A DNA stretch of 64,000 bases from Cohnella sp. OV330 (GTDB lineage: Bacteria > Bacillota > Bacilli > Paenibacillales > Paenibacillaceae): positions 124,001-188,000 of the forward strand of contig NZ_FOKE01000013.1 of the NCBI RefSeq assembly GCF_900112065.1. The letters are read 5' to 3'. The notes under the pieces are model-generated. The model did no database searches and was not told the origin of the DNA. It saw nothing but the letters and a program-made list of their open reading frames with translations. This document shows, piece by piece, positions 1-10,814 of this stretch (position 1 is the stretch's first letter; every line of letters starts with the position of its first letter). The position numbers and the translations under genes were made by a program.

Positions 1-1118
1 CTCGCTGCGGAAGCTTCGCTGCGCGCCGCGCTCTCGGACGCCTCATCGCCCGCGGCCAGCACGCCGAAGCGCCGCTTCATCTGCAGCACGCGTTCCACCG
101 CATCGTCCAGCCGCTCCATCGTCAGCGCCCCCGTCTCGAGCGCTTTTTCCGCCTCCTCGAAGTATGTGAGCTCCGGCCACAGCAGCATGTCCGTGCCCGC
201 GTTCAGCGTGTGCAGGTACGCTTCGTTGCGCTCGTACCATTTCAGATAGCCGCCCATGATGAGCGCGTCGCTGACGATGGCGCCCTTGAATCCCATCTGC
301 CGCTTAAGCAGTCGGTCGCTCAGCTCCGCCGACAGCGTCGCGGGCAAGTATCGGCCCCCAAGTGCGGTCTGCGACTGGAACGCGGGCAGCGAGATATGAC
401 CCGTCATGATGGACGCGAGCCCGTCGTCGACGAGCGCCTGGAACACCGCGCCGTGCTGCGCGAGCCACTCTTCGCGGGACAGCGAGTTGGTCGTCGTCGT
501 CATATGCTGGTCTCGGTAGTCGACGCCGTCGCCCGGGAAGTGCTTGGCAGTCGCGGCCAGCCCGTGATCCTGCATGCCCCGCACGACCGCCTTCAGCAGC
601 GGGATCGCCCAGGAAGGCTTGTCGGAGATCGCCCGGATGGCCGTGATCGGATTGAAGCGGTTGACGTTCAGGTCCGCCACCGGCGAGAACGTCCAGTTCA
701 CGCCCGCGAGGCCCGCCTCGAGCGCCGTCGCCTTGCCGTAATCGTACGCGAGCTGCTCGCTGCGCGTCGCGCCCAACGCCATCGGGAACGGCAATTTCGT
801 GAGGCCGGGAATCATGCTGCCGCAGCCGTTTTCCAAGTCCGATGCGAAAATGAGCGGGATGCGCGTCGCCGCCCGGTACTGCTCGGTCGCTTCCTTCACC
901 TGCTCGAAACCGTTGCTCGTCATGACGTCCTTGATGATCTCCGCGCCGACGAAAAAGCCGCCCACAGGATAACGCTCCAAAAAGGCCTCCAGGCTGCCGT
1001 GCTTCTCGATCTCCTGCGACCGGCTGGACAGCAGGACGACGGTCTGGCCGATTTTCTCCCTGACGGACAAGTCCGCGAGCTTGACGCCGCGAAGCTTATG
1101 ATTGTTGTTCGTATGCAT
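1..1118 (-). CDS. Glycoside hydrolase family 3 beta-N-acetylhexosaminidase (3' end missing)
   Basis: Translation of the minus strand from the ATG at 1118 gives 372 codons with no stop before the left edge, so the C-terminus lies outside the window. The NagZ-type signature is complete: Lys192-His193-Phe-Pro-Gly-Asp197-Gly followed by Asp203 and His205 (the His/Asp acid-base dyad) and the nucleophile Asp284 in an SDAL context. Family members remove terminal beta-GlcNAc from muropeptides or other glycans. No signal peptide is visible in the first 30 residues, so a cytoplasmic enzyme acting on imported sugars is likely. AAGGGGAG lies about 8 nt before the start. It points the same way as the uronate genes behind it but is separated by a repeat-filled gap of about 400 bp, so co-transcription is uncertain. 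Confidence 0.9.
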   Translation of the reverse strand, partial: MHTNNNHKLRGVKLADLSVREKIGQTVVLLSSRSQEIEKHGSLEAFLERYPVGGFFVGAEIIKDVMTSNGFEQVKEATEQYRAATRIPLIFASDLENGCGSMIPGLTKLPFPMALGATRSEQLAYDYGKATALEAGLAGVNWTFSPVADLNVNRFNPITAIRAISDKPSWAIPLLKAVVRGMQDHGLAATAKHFPGDGVDYRDQHMTTTTNSLSREEWLAQHGAVFQALVDDGLASIMTGHISLPAFQSQTALGGRYLPATLSAELSDRLLKRQMGFKGAIVSDALIMGGYLKWYERNEAYLHTLNAGTDMLLWPELTYFEEAEKALETGALTMERLDDAVERVLQMKRRFGVLAAGDEASESAARSEASAA

Positions 1119-1322
1119 ATAGTTCTCCCCTTCCAATTGCGTTCATCGACCAGTATGGGGTCTTGAACAGGGGCGCGCCTACTGTAAATTATCCATTTTG
1201 TTGCCTTCCGGACTGTCCATTTTTAACTTTACTGTACGGAGGCGGACAGGAAGAAAAAAGAAGCGCTCCTGCGTCATAAAAATGACCGAAGGGCGCTCCT
1301 CGTCTATGTGCTTTGCCGACAA

Positions 1323-1507
1323 TGCGGACTATGGATTCGCTATTTTCGCGATATTGGATCGTTTAGCGAAGATTGCGGACCGTGAGTCCGCTATTTCGGC
1401 TGAAAGAGGGACACGCCTGCTGCTTCATCGCGAATAGCGGATCCTGAGTCCGGAATATCGGCAGCATGCGCGTTATGGGGACAAATAGCGGATCCACGGT
1501 CCGACCG
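1323..1507. repeat. Degenerate ~51 bp-periodic palindromic repeats in the GH3-uxaA gap
   Basis: Four imperfect copies of a GCGGAYYnnnGRGTCCGCTAT-like dyad begin near 1324, 1375, 1437 and 1488 (spacing 51, 62, 51). Each copy can form a short hairpin. The rest of the 1119-1526 gap shows no supported gene; a possible reading frame at 1198-1437 only traverses the repeats. Confidence 0.6.
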
Positions 1508-1526
1508 GGCGGGAAAATGGGCTATA

Positions 1527-3194
1527 TTACAGGATGACCCCGTCCTTGAAAATGGCGATCTCGCGGAATCCGTTCCGCTCGTTGTTCGTCTGCGTCTCGC
1601 CGGAAACCAGGCCGACGATCTGCGCGAGCAGTTCGTCCCGCAGCGCGTCCATGCCCATGCCTTCGATCAGGCGGCCCGCGTTGAAGTCGATCCAGTTTTT
1701 CTTGCGATCCGCGAGCTGGGAGTTGGTAGCGATCTTCACGGTCGGCACCGGTCCGCCGAACGGCGTGCCGCGCCCGGTCGTGAACAGGACGACGTGCGCG
1801 CCCGCGGCGGACAGGGCGGTGACCGAGACGAGATCGTTGCCCGGCGCCTGCACGAGATTGAGTCCCGGCTTGCGCGAAGGCTCGCCGTAGGCCAGCACGT
1901 CGGTGACCGTCGCATGGCCGCCCTTTTGCGTGCAGCCGAGCGACTTCTCCTCGAGCGTCGTGATGCCGCCGTCTTTGTTGCCCGGCGACGGATTCTCGTA
2001 AATCTCCTGGCCGTGGCGGATGAAGTAGTCCTTGAAGTCGTTGACCAGCTTCACGATGTCCCCGAACACGGCCTCGTCGGCCGCCCGCTCCATCAGGATC
2101 GTCTCCGAGCCGAACATCTCCGGCACCTCGGTCAGCAGCGCCGTGCCGCCGACCGACGTGATGGCGTCGGCCACGCGGCCGACCAGCGGGTTGGCGGTGA
2201 TGCCGGAGAAACCGTCGGACCCGCCGCATTTGAGCCCGATGCGCAGCTTGGACAGCGGCACCTCCGTCCGGACGAAGCGCTCCGCATAATCGACCAACTC
2301 GCCGATCAGCGACAGCCCTTCCTCCAGCTCGTCTTCGACCTCCTGCGACTTCATGAACTTCACGCGCTCGGGGTTATAATCGCCGATGACCTTCTTGAAC
2401 GCGTCGACCTGGTTGTTCTCGCAGCCGAGCCCGACGACGAGCACGCCGGCGGCGTTGCCGTGGCGCACGAGCGCGGCCAGCAGCTTCTGCGTGGCGGTCA
2501 GGTCGTCGCCGAGCTGGGAGCAGCCGTACGGGTGCGGGAAGTGGAACACGCCGTCGATGCCGCGCCCCTCGAACTGCCGCGACGCCAAGCGGGCGAGCGT
2601 CTCGCACGTCTTGTTGATGCAGCCGACGGTGTTCACGATCCAGATCTCGTTGCGGATGCCGACCTCGCCGTCGTCGCGTACGTAGCCCTTGAAGGTGGAC
2701 TGTCCGCCGGGAAAAGACGCCGTCGATGCCGCCTCCGCGCCGGACTCGGCGGGTTGCGGCTTATAGGTATAATCGAGCACCGCGCCGAGGCCGGTCTTGA
2801 GATTATGCGTATGCACCCAGTCGCCGACCGCGATGTCTTCCTTCGCGATGCCGATCGAATAGCCGAACTTGTTCACGTGCTGTCCCGCCGCGACCGGCTT
2901 GATCAGCAGCTTGTGCCCGCGCGGCACGTCCCGCAGCGCGCGCGCCGCGCCCTCGCCTCCCGCGCCGTCGGACCAGTCCACCGTCTCGCCGGCGCCGATG
3001 TCGCGCAGCGCGATGGCCACCTGGTCGCGCAGATTCAGCACGATGGTGTCGTTCGCCGCGGCAGCCGCAACCGCCGCTTCTGCGGATCCGACAACCGCCG
3101 TGCCGGCTGCTATGGCGCCGTCGACAACCGATCCGGCTGCCGCCGTGACGTCCATTCCGGCCGGCGTCGGCTGCCCCTTATCCCTCTCGCTCAT
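1527..3194 (-). CDS. uxaA: Altronate dehydratase
   Basis: Converts D-altronate to 2-keto-3-deoxy-D-gluconate, the last step before KDG kinase in galacturonate catabolism. The ATG at 3194 is preceded by GGAGG about 9 nt away and overlaps the uxaB stop (ATGA), giving 555 residues. A SAF-type N-terminal domain (about residues 70-160, with the GQHVNKFGYSIG and GDWVHTHNL segments) is followed by the large UxaA catalytic domain with the conserved GLKCGGSDGFSG segment. The family is usually about 495 residues long; the excess is an alanine-rich stretch around residues 15-55 that looks like a low-complexity extension. It is the last gene of the uxaCBA operon. Confidence 0.93.
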   Translation of the reverse strand: MSERDKGQPTPAGMDVTAAAGSVVDGAIAAGTAVVGSAEAAVAAAAANDTIVLNLRDQVAIALRDIGAGETVDWSDGAGGEGAARALRDVPRGHKLLIKPVAAGQHVNKFGYSIGIAKEDIAVGDWVHTHNLKTGLGAVLDYTYKPQPAESGAEAASTASFPGGQSTFKGYVRDDGEVGIRNEIWIVNTVGCINKTCETLARLASRQFEGRGIDGVFHFPHPYGCSQLGDDLTATQKLLAALVRHGNAAGVLVVGLGCENNQVDAFKKVIGDYNPERVKFMKSQEVEDELEEGLSLIGELVDYAERFVRTEVPLSKLRIGLKCGGSDGFSGITANPLVGRVADAITSVGGTALLTEVPEMFGSETILMERAADEAVFGDIVKLVNDFKDYFIRHGQEIYENPSPGNKDGGITTLEEKSLGCTQKGGHATVTDVLAYGEPSRKPGLNLVQAPGNDLVSVTALSAAGAHVVLFTTGRGTPFGGPVPTVKIATNSQLADRKKNWIDFNAGRLIEGMGMDALRDELLAQIVGLVSGETQTNNERNGFREIAIFKDGVIL

Positions 3195-4746
3195 GATCCG
3201 CTCGCCTCCATTTTCGTCAGCGCGCCGGTCAGCGCCGCGCGCAGCCCTTTGATCTCGCCCAGGTCCCTTCCCCACCAGCTAACGCGGCCGAGGATGTCCG
3301 CGACGAGACCTTCCAACGTCAGCTCTCCCCGGTCCAGCCGTGCCCACAGCGCGGCCAGCTCCGTCAGCGTAGCCGCATCGTCCCGCAGCGCGACCGGCCT
3401 GCCGTCCAGCCGGCTGCCCGCGAACCCGCCGTCCCCCGTCTCCCGCGCGCGGTACAAGCGCAGCAACGAGGCGAACGCCTCCACGATTCGCGGCGGCAGT
3501 CCGCCGGTCCTCTCCGCGTAAGCCTCAAGCGTCGGCAGCAGCCGCACCTTGAACTTGGACAGGCTGTTCAGCGCGATGTCGGCCAGCTTGTGCCGGACGT
3601 GCGGGTTCGCGAAGCGCTCCAGCACCTCGCCGGCGTAGCGGCGCATGTCATCCTCAGGCAGCGGCACCGACGGCACGATCTCGTTGATGATCGCGTCGCG
3701 GATCAGCTCGCCGTAAACGGGGTGACCTACCGCCTCGCCGACCGTCTCCAGCCCGTTCAACAGCCCAACGCTCGCCATCAGCGTGTGCGCGCCGTTCAGG
3801 ATGCGCACCTTGCGAAGCTGGTACGGCCGAAGATCGTCCGTCCACAGCACGTTCAGCCCGGCGCGCGCCAGCGGCAGCCTCGCGTCCAGCGCGGCTTCGC
3901 CCTCGATCGCCCACAGATGATACGGCTCCGCCGCGTTCAGCAGCCGGTCCTCGGTTCCCTGCGCCGCGAAGACGCGCCCGGCCTCCTCGGCCGGGTAACC
4001 GGTCACGATCCGGTCGACGAGATTGTTGAGGAAGCGGTTGTGCGCGCGGATCCAGGACTTGAACGCCTCCGGCAGTCCCCAGTCCTCCGCATGCCGCAGC
4101 ACGATGTCCCGCAGCTTGTCGCCGTTATTCTCAACCAGCTCGCACGGCAAGAGCAGCAATCCCTTCGCGGAATCGCCGCCGAACGTCTCGAACCGCCGGT
4201 GCAGCAGCGCCGTCAGCTTGCCCGGATACGACAGGATCGGCCGCTCCGGCTGCCATTCGGACGCCTGGTAAGCAAGGCCCGCCTCCGTCGTGTTGGAGAC
4301 GACGACTTCAAGCTCCGGCAGATCCCCCAGCGCCAGGAATCGATCCCACTGCGCGTAAGGATCGACCGTCACAGCGAACACCGACACCAGGTCAAGCTCG
4401 TCGACCGGACGGCCGTCCTGCAGACCGCGAATCCACTGATAATACAAGCCGTCCTGCTCCCGCAGCTCGGCCAGCTTGGCCGCGCCCGAAGGACGAGGCT
4501 GGCAGACGGCTACGCCGCCTTCGAACAGCCCCTGCCGGTTGCAGCGGTCGATCATCCAGTCCGCGAACCCACGCAAAAAGTTGCCTTCGCCGATCTGCAG
4601 CACCTTGACCGGATACGCCTTCATCCGGTCGTAACGCGCCGCCGCTTCTCCGTCCAGCGTCGCCCGGCTCAGACGGGGCAGCGCCGTCCCCTCCTCTGCA
4701 GCCGCTACGTTCGCTTGGTTTGCGCGCTCCGCGCCCGCGCCCCCGC

Positions 4747-4750
<4 letters not shown>
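3191..4750 (-). CDS. uxaB: Tagaturonate reductase (altronate oxidoreductase)
   Basis: NADH-dependent reduction of D-tagaturonate to D-altronate. The 519-residue product carries the mannitol-dehydrogenase-family nucleotide-binding start VLQIGEGNFLRGFADWMID near residue 45 and the downstream KVRILNGAHTLMASVG segment of the C-terminal catalytic domain. The ATG at 4750 sits in an ATGA overlap with the uxaC stop and the gene overlaps uxaA the same way, so the three are translationally coupled; the ribosome site before uxaB is weak, which fits coupling. About 30 alanine/glutamate-rich residues precede the conserved core, similar in style to the uxaA extension. Confidence 0.93.
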
Positions 4751-6201
<1,451 letters not shown>

Positions 6202-6228
6202 AGGTTATTCAACCTCCACATCGTAATA

Positions 6229-6242
6229 TGCAATCGCTTTCT
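6229..6242. promoter_or_regulatory. Possible cre (CcpA) site before uxaC
   Basis: TGCAATCGCTTTCT matches the CcpA consensus TGWAANCGNTNWCA at 12 of 14 positions and sits in the uxaC leader. Carbon catabolite repression of uronate genes is common in Firmicutes, but the two mismatches make this tentative. Confidence 0.35.
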
Positions 6243-6266
6243 GTTCACAGATTATCGCAAAAAAGG

Positions 6267-6296
6267 TTGGAAGTCTCCGCGATTTTTGCTTATATT
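6267..6296 (+). promoter_or_regulatory. Candidate promoter of the AraC regulator at 6368
   Basis: TTGGAA (6267-6272) and TATATT (6291-6296) are 18 nt apart and about 70 nt before the start codon. No experimental support. Confidence 0.35.
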
Positions 6297-6367
6297 ATAA
6301 AAAATCAACTTATTTTGTTCGGAAGCGGAAGATCGAACCCAGGTTGGCGCGGAAAGGAGCGGCGGGG

Positions 6368-7252
6368 ATGTACGACGAGACGGACGCTTTGACCTACGGC
6401 GACGAAGAAGCGGACTTTTACTACCACCGCATACGCCGCACGCGACCCTTCGAGCGGACGAACCACTATCATCGCACGTACGAGATTTATTACCTCGTCT
6501 CGGGCGAGCGGCTCTATTTCATCAAAGAAGAGACGCACCATATCGCCGCCGGCTCGCTCGTATTCATCGACAAGCAGCAGGTGCACAAATCGTCGATGAA
6601 GGACTCGCACGCGCACGAGCGCGTCGTCATCAACTTCAGCGACGCCTTCCTCGGCATGGAGCGGCTGCCGCACTACGACGAGCTGTTCCGCGTATTCCGC
6701 GGCGGCTCGCGCGTATTCCGCCTGTCGCCCTACGAGCAGGCCGGCGTGCTCGCGCTGCTGAACCGGATGGGCGCCGAGATCGCGGGCCGCCAGCCGGGCT
6801 TCGAGACCGGGCTGCGCCTGCTCCTCGCGGAGCTGCTGCTGTTGGCTTCCCGGCTGCCGGATCCCGGCGGCGAGGGAGCGCAAGCTACGGCCCACCCGCT
6901 CCACAGCAAGATTGCGGACGTCGTCAGACATCTGAACGCCTATTATGCGGATGCCGTGACGCTGGCGGATCTGGCGGCCCGTTTCTTCTTGAGCCCCTCC
7001 CATTTGAGCCGGACATTCAAGGCCGTAACCGGCTTTACGCTCGTCGGCTATCTGAACCTGATCCGCGTCCGGGAGGCGCAGGCCTTGCTGCGCGAGACGA
7101 ACCGCAAGATCATCGACGTCGCGGCCGCCTGCGGCTTCGAGAGCGTCACGCACTTCGAGCGCACGTTCAAAAAGACGGCCAAGCTGACGCCGATGCAGTA
7201 CCGCAAGCTGCACGATCGGCCGACGGCTAAAACGCTAAACCACCCCTCATAG
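6368..7252 (+). CDS. AraC-family regulator with cupin sensor domain, divergent from uxaCBA
   Basis: The 294-residue product has an N-terminal cupin-like sugar-sensing half (residues about 10-120, with HYHRTYEIYYLVSGE and the GSLVFIDKQQVHKSS turn) and a C-terminal double helix-turn-helix (about 185-285, ending in the signature region with SVTHFERTFKKTAKLTPMQY). The ATG at 6368 follows AAGGAG by about 9 nt; an upstream in-frame TTG at 6344 lacks a ribosome site. Its position back to back with uxaC makes it the likely uronate-responsive regulator of uxaCBA, but a role in the neighbouring oxidoreductase cannot be excluded. Confidence 0.88.
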   Translation: MYDETDALTYGDEEADFYYHRIRRTRPFERTNHYHRTYEIYYLVSGERLYFIKEETHHIAAGSLVFIDKQQVHKSSMKDSHAHERVVINFSDAFLGMERLPHYDELFRVFRGGSRVFRLSPYEQAGVLALLNRMGAEIAGRQPGFETGLRLLLAELLLLASRLPDPGGEGAQATAHPLHSKIADVVRHLNAYYADAVTLADLAARFFLSPSHLSRTFKAVTGFTLVGYLNLIRVREAQALLRETNRKIIDVAAACGFESVTHFERTFKKTAKLTPMQYRKLHDRPTAKTLNHPS

Positions 7253-7287
7253 CAAGGGGTTCGTCCCGACGTCCCGCCAAACTGCGA

Positions 7288-7319
7288 AGGCGCCTCCCCG
7301 TCCGTCCGGAGAGGCGCCT
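7288..7319. terminator. Hairpin between convergent genes
   Basis: AGGCGCCTC / GAGGCGCCT form a perfect 9 bp stem between the AraC gene and the convergent oxidoreductase. There is no clear T-run, so termination is plausible but unproven. Confidence 0.5.
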
Positions 7320-7343
7320 GTCGATCATGCGACCCAGTCTTTT

Positions 7344-8633
7344 TTAATAAAACTTCACGAGCTCGTCGACCTTGACCGCCTGGCCGGTTCGAATCGACTT
7401 ATTGGCCGCGATGCCCGTCAAAATCGAGCGCGCGCCGTCGACGTGGTTCGCCGCTCGATGGAACTCGTCCTCCACCGGTACGCCGAAGATGTCGTTCAGC
7501 AGCACCGGATCGCCGCCTCCGTGTCCGCCCTCGCCCATCTCGAATTCGGCCTTGTACGGCTCGCCGAACATCGGGAAGACGAGAATCGTGACGCCCTGCA
7601 CCGCGCCCTCGAGCGCCTTGTCCCCGCCCGAATTGACGTACGACTGCTCGACGATCTTCATCTCGATGCGACCCTTCGTGCCGTTAAACGCGATCTGGTA
7701 GCCCTCCCAAGGCAGGTAGGCGTTCAGCGAATAAGTGAGCTGCGCTTTGTTCTTGTACTTCACGAGCACGCTCATCGTGTCCTCGATCGAGATGCCGTCG
7801 CCGAACACGCTCTGGTCGCGCCGGTAGCCGTCCTCCGGCTCCGCGTCGAGGTACATCGCCTTCAGATGCGGATTGTCGTCGAGCGGCAGGGCGAACGGAT
7901 CGCCGGCGGCGTTCGGATTGCCCGTCGCGCGCTCGTAGAACTTGGTGACGCCGCGCTTCTCCGCGTTTTCCCGGCCGTAGAAGAGTAGATCGCCCATCGC
8001 GAACACGGTATCCGGCTGCGAGCCGATCCAGAAGTTCACCAGGTCGAAGTGGTGCGTCGACTTGTGCACGAGCAGGCCGCCGCTGTTGCGCTTGTCCCGG
8101 TGCCAGCGGCGGAAGTAGTCCGCGCCGTGCTGCGTATTCAGCAGCCATTCGAAGTGGATGGACGTGACGTCGCCGATGACGCCGCTCGCGATCAGCTCGC
8201 GCGCCTTCGTGTGATGCGGCGCGTAGCGGTAGTTGAACGTCACGCGTACGCTTCTTCCCGTCCGTTCGACCGCGTCCAGAATTTCCTGGCACTTCTCCTC
8301 GTCGACCGTCATCGGCTTTTCCGTGATGACGTCGCAGCCGAGCTCCAGCGCGCGGATAATGTACGTATGGTGCGTCCGGTCCACGCTCGTCACGATGACG
8401 GCATCCGGCTTTTCGGTCTCGATCATCCGGTCGAACTCATTGCTTTTGTAGGTGCGCACCGCCGGGTAATCGTATTTTTCCTGCAGCAGCTTGTTCGCGT
8501 AGTCCATGCGGGTCTGGTTGATGTCGCAAAAGGCGAGCAGCTCGCTCGTCTCGCGATACGAATTGGCGATCGCCGAGTAGAAAAACTCTGCCCGTCCGCC
8601 TGCGCCTACCTGCACGTATGTTTTTTTTGCCAT
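7344..8633 (-). CDS. Gfo/Idh/MocA-family NAD(P)-dependent oxidoreductase
   Basis: A 429-residue dehydrogenase or lyase-type enzyme of unknown sugar substrate. The N-terminal Rossmann fold starts at VQVGAGGRAEFF, the family EKP motif appears in VITEKPMTVDEEKC near residue 95, and the C-terminal alpha/beta domain holds HKSTHHFDLVNFW, whose His/Asp pair is typical of the catalytic site. The start is placed at 8633 because AGGAG is 11 nt upstream; the ATG at 8642 would be only 2 nt from it. It is divergent from the AraC regulator at 8763, with a 129 bp shared promoter region, suggesting control by that regulator and a role in sugar or cyclitol catabolism. Confidence 0.88.
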   Translation of the reverse strand: MAKKTYVQVGAGGRAEFFYSAIANSYRETSELLAFCDINQTRMDYANKLLQEKYDYPAVRTYKSNEFDRMIETEKPDAVIVTSVDRTHHTYIIRALELGCDVITEKPMTVDEEKCQEILDAVERTGRSVRVTFNYRYAPHHTKARELIASGVIGDVTSIHFEWLLNTQHGADYFRRWHRDKRNSGGLLVHKSTHHFDLVNFWIGSQPDTVFAMGDLLFYGRENAEKRGVTKFYERATGNPNAAGDPFALPLDDNPHLKAMYLDAEPEDGYRRDQSVFGDGISIEDTMSVLVKYKNKAQLTYSLNAYLPWEGYQIAFNGTKGRIEMKIVEQSYVNSGGDKALEGAVQGVTILVFPMFGEPYKAEFEMGEGGHGGGDPVLLNDIFGVPVEDEFHRAANHVDGARSILTGIAANKSIRTGQAVKVDELVKFY

Positions 8634-8762
8634 CGCTGCCATCTCTCCTCGTCTTAAACAATCTTATGAGGAAAATGTACCGCAAAATGTGCTTATTCGC
8701 TCCGCAATTTATGTTATTATTCTTGAAAACCCGCATTTTTTGTCCTCTTGGAGGCGATTGGC

Positions 8763-9626
8763 TTGAACTTGAACAGCACGCTTCGCTACGGAGACCCGCA
8801 CGACCCTTTTTACGCAGAATACAATCGGCGGAAGGGCCACTATTCGATGGCCGGCGATCATATGCACGGTCAGCACGAGCTTTATTACCTGTTCGGCGGC
8901 GAACGGTTCTACTTCATTAAAGACCGCGCGTATCAGGTTCAGCCCGGCGATCTCGTGATCGTGCCTGGCGACGAGGTGCACAAGACAAGCGATACCGGCG
9001 TGCCCAACCACGAGCGCATCGTGCTCTACTATGACGAGCGGTACTTCGCGCAATTCGGCGAGGCGGAGGCCGAGCTGCTGCGCTCGCCGTTCCGCGGGAC
9101 GCGCCGCCTGCTGCGGCTGGGCGCGCCCGAACGACTGCGTGTCGAACAGCTGCTGTACGGCATGCTTCGCGAGATCCAGGATCGCCCGCCCGGCAGCGAT
9201 CTGCCCATCCGTCATGCGGCCGCGGAGCTGCTGTTGTTCGCGGCCCGGCACGCGCTCGGCGCGGAAGCCGAAGCCGCAGATGAGGCGCCGTCGCCTACCG
9301 CGGCCAAGATGACCGAGGTCGCGCAGCATATCGCCGCGAATTTTCGTGAGCCGATATCGCTGGACAAGCTGAGCAGCCGCTTCTACTTGAGCCCCAGCTA
9401 CCTGAGCCGAACCTTCAAGCGGTGCACCGGCTTCGGCATTGCCGAATACGTCGGCATCACGCGGGTCAAAGAGGCGCAGCGGCTGCTCCGGGAGACGGAC
9501 GCGCGGATCACCGAGGTGTCCGAGGAAGCCGGATTCGATAACTTTTCGCATTTCGAAAAGGTATTCAAGGCCTTTACCCGCATGACGCCCAGAAGCTATA
9601 GGGCCCAGTTCAGGCGTCCGGGCTAA
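8763..9626 (+). CDS. AraC-family regulator with cupin domain
   Basis: About 288 residues, built like the regulator at 6368: an N-terminal cupin region (GQHELYYLFGGERFYFIKD, then GDLVIVPGDEVHKTS) and a C-terminal AraC double helix-turn-helix (about 180-285, with FSHFEKVFKAFTRMTPRSYR). A TTG start at 8763 lies 8 nt after GGAGG. The two AraC proteins are evidently paralogues. Divergent placement suggests it controls the Gfo/Idh/MocA gene at 7344-8633. Confidence 0.87.
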   Translation: MNLNSTLRYGDPHDPFYAEYNRRKGHYSMAGDHMHGQHELYYLFGGERFYFIKDRAYQVQPGDLVIVPGDEVHKTSDTGVPNHERIVLYYDERYFAQFGEAEAELLRSPFRGTRRLLRLGAPERLRVEQLLYGMLREIQDRPPGSDLPIRHAAAELLLFAARHALGAEAEAADEAPSPTAAKMTEVAQHIAANFREPISLDKLSSRFYLSPSYLSRTFKRCTGFGIAEYVGITRVKEAQRLLRETDARITEVSEEAGFDNFSHFEKVFKAFTRMTPRSYRAQFRRPG

Positions 9627-9733
9627 ACACGCAGGCTATCTTTCTGCATGACAGCTGGAGTCGGAGGAAGCCGCCCGGCAGCCCGCTCTTCCTTGACAGC
9701 AAAGGCAGCTTAAGCGAAGATGGTTTATATCGT

Positions 9734-9807
9734 TTCAAGGCGCGAAGCACGCGCCCTGCGTCGATCCTGTGTTCTTCTTCAGGACGGCGAAGGGCGCGTT
9801 TTTTGCT
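9734..9807 (+). terminator. Terminator-like hairpin leader of the first Rpn gene
   Basis: GCGCCCT (from 9751) pairs with AGGGCGC, reinforced by TCCTG/CAGGA inside, followed by a T-run at about 9799-9804. It could end transcription of the AraC gene upstream. A related element, sharing GCGAAGCACGCGCC, sits in the same place before the second Rpn copy (19236-19305), so it may travel with the gene. A TATGATATACT -10-like segment follows it at about 9847. Confidence 0.6.
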
Positions 9808-9872
9808 TTTTTCCGGCGTGCGGCGCCGTTCGAAAAATCGCGCGATTATGATATACTGGAGGCAAAATAGCG

Positions 9873-10745
9873 TTGAAAAAGCGATTGAATCCGAAGAACG
9901 ACTACCTGTTCAAGCGTCTGTTCGGCGAAGCCGACAGCAAGCCGCTGCTGATCGGGCTGCTTAACGCGGTCCTTCGCAGAGGCGAAAGGGACGCGATCGC
10001 GGACCTGGTCGTGCTGGACGGCAAGCTGCTCACCAAGCGCCTCGTCGAAGACAAAGAGGGCGTGCTCGATATCCGCTGCGAGACGGCGAACCGGGAGCAG
10101 ATCAACGTGGAGATGCAGGTCGGACGCTATCGGCACATGGAAAAGCGAAGCCTGTTTTATATGGGCCGGCTCCTCGCGGATTCGATTCGCGAAGGCGAGG
10201 ATTACGGCCAGCTCAAGAAAACGATCTGTATCAATATGCTGGATTTTTCTTTTCTTCCGCTGGAAGGCTTCCATCGCTCGTTTCACTTGTTCGAGGATAC
10301 CGAACGGCAATTCAGACTGACGGACCTGATCGAGCTGCACTTTATCGAGTTCCCGAAGTTTCGCTCGGCACCGTACGCCGTGGCGGACCCGCTGCATCGT
10401 TGGCTGAGGTTTCTGGACGAACGCACGACCCACGAACAATTGGAGGAGCTGATCGCCATGGATCCGACGATTCGTACGGCCGAAGAACGGCTGAGTCATC
10501 TCAGCGAAGACGACATGACCCGCATGCTGTACGAGGCCAGGGAAAAGGCTAACCGGGATCGGATTAGCTTTTTGAAGGACGCGCGGGAGCAGGGGTTGGA
10601 AGAAGGCAGGGAGTTGGGCATTGCGCAAGGCAAGGTTGCCGTCGCAATCAATTTGCTGAAGGCTGGAAACGGCATCTCCGTTGTAAGCAGCTTGGCGGAG
10701 CTTCCCGTGGAACAGGTACGGCGCCTAGCCGCACAACTGAAATAA
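9873..10745 (+). CDS. Rpn family recombination-promoting nuclease / putative transposase (PD-(D/E)XK)
   Basis: A 290-residue protein of the PDDEXK_2 (RpnA-like) family, which in Escherichia coli promotes RecA-independent recombination. The start MKKRLNPKNDYLFKRLFGE is the family hallmark; the nuclease core is visible as GVLDIRC (Asp) followed by INVEMQVG (Glu-x-Gln). The C-terminus carries the charged, repeat-like EGLEEGRELGIAQGKVAVA tail typical of the family. A TTG start at 9873 lies 10 nt after GGAGG. A second, frameshifted copy is at 19355-20217. No terminal inverted repeats or target duplications are visible, so it is not a complete insertion sequence. Confidence 0.9.
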   Translation: MKKRLNPKNDYLFKRLFGEADSKPLLIGLLNAVLRRGERDAIADLVVLDGKLLTKRLVEDKEGVLDIRCETANREQINVEMQVGRYRHMEKRSLFYMGRLLADSIREGEDYGQLKKTICINMLDFSFLPLEGFHRSFHLFEDTERQFRLTDLIELHFIEFPKFRSAPYAVADPLHRWLRFLDERTTHEQLEELIAMDPTIRTAEERLSHLSEDDMTRMLYEAREKANRDRISFLKDAREQGLEEGRELGIAQGKVAVAINLLKAGNGISVVSSLAELPVEQVRRLAAQLK

Positions 10746-10757
10746 TAGGCAAACAGC

Positions 10758-10796
10758 AAATAGACGGCTCGGGCATTTAGCCCGAGCCGTCTATTT
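10758..10796. terminator. Bidirectional terminator between rpn and the SLH gene
   Basis: A 17 bp perfect stem (AAATAGACGGCTCGGGC and its complement) with a five-base loop is flanked by A/T tracts on both sides and lies between two convergent genes. Confidence 0.88.
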
Positions 10797-10814
10797 GTTG
10801 CGCTTATGTCGCTT

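Noticed and set aside
210-1166. Long plus-strand frame opposite the GH3 gene
   Set aside because: Arg/His-rich composition typical of an antisense shadow of a GC-rich gene; the minus strand carries intact GH3 motifs.
1198-1437. Possible 79-residue plus-strand gene
   Set aside because: Covers palindromic repeats, lacks a ribosome site and recognisable features.
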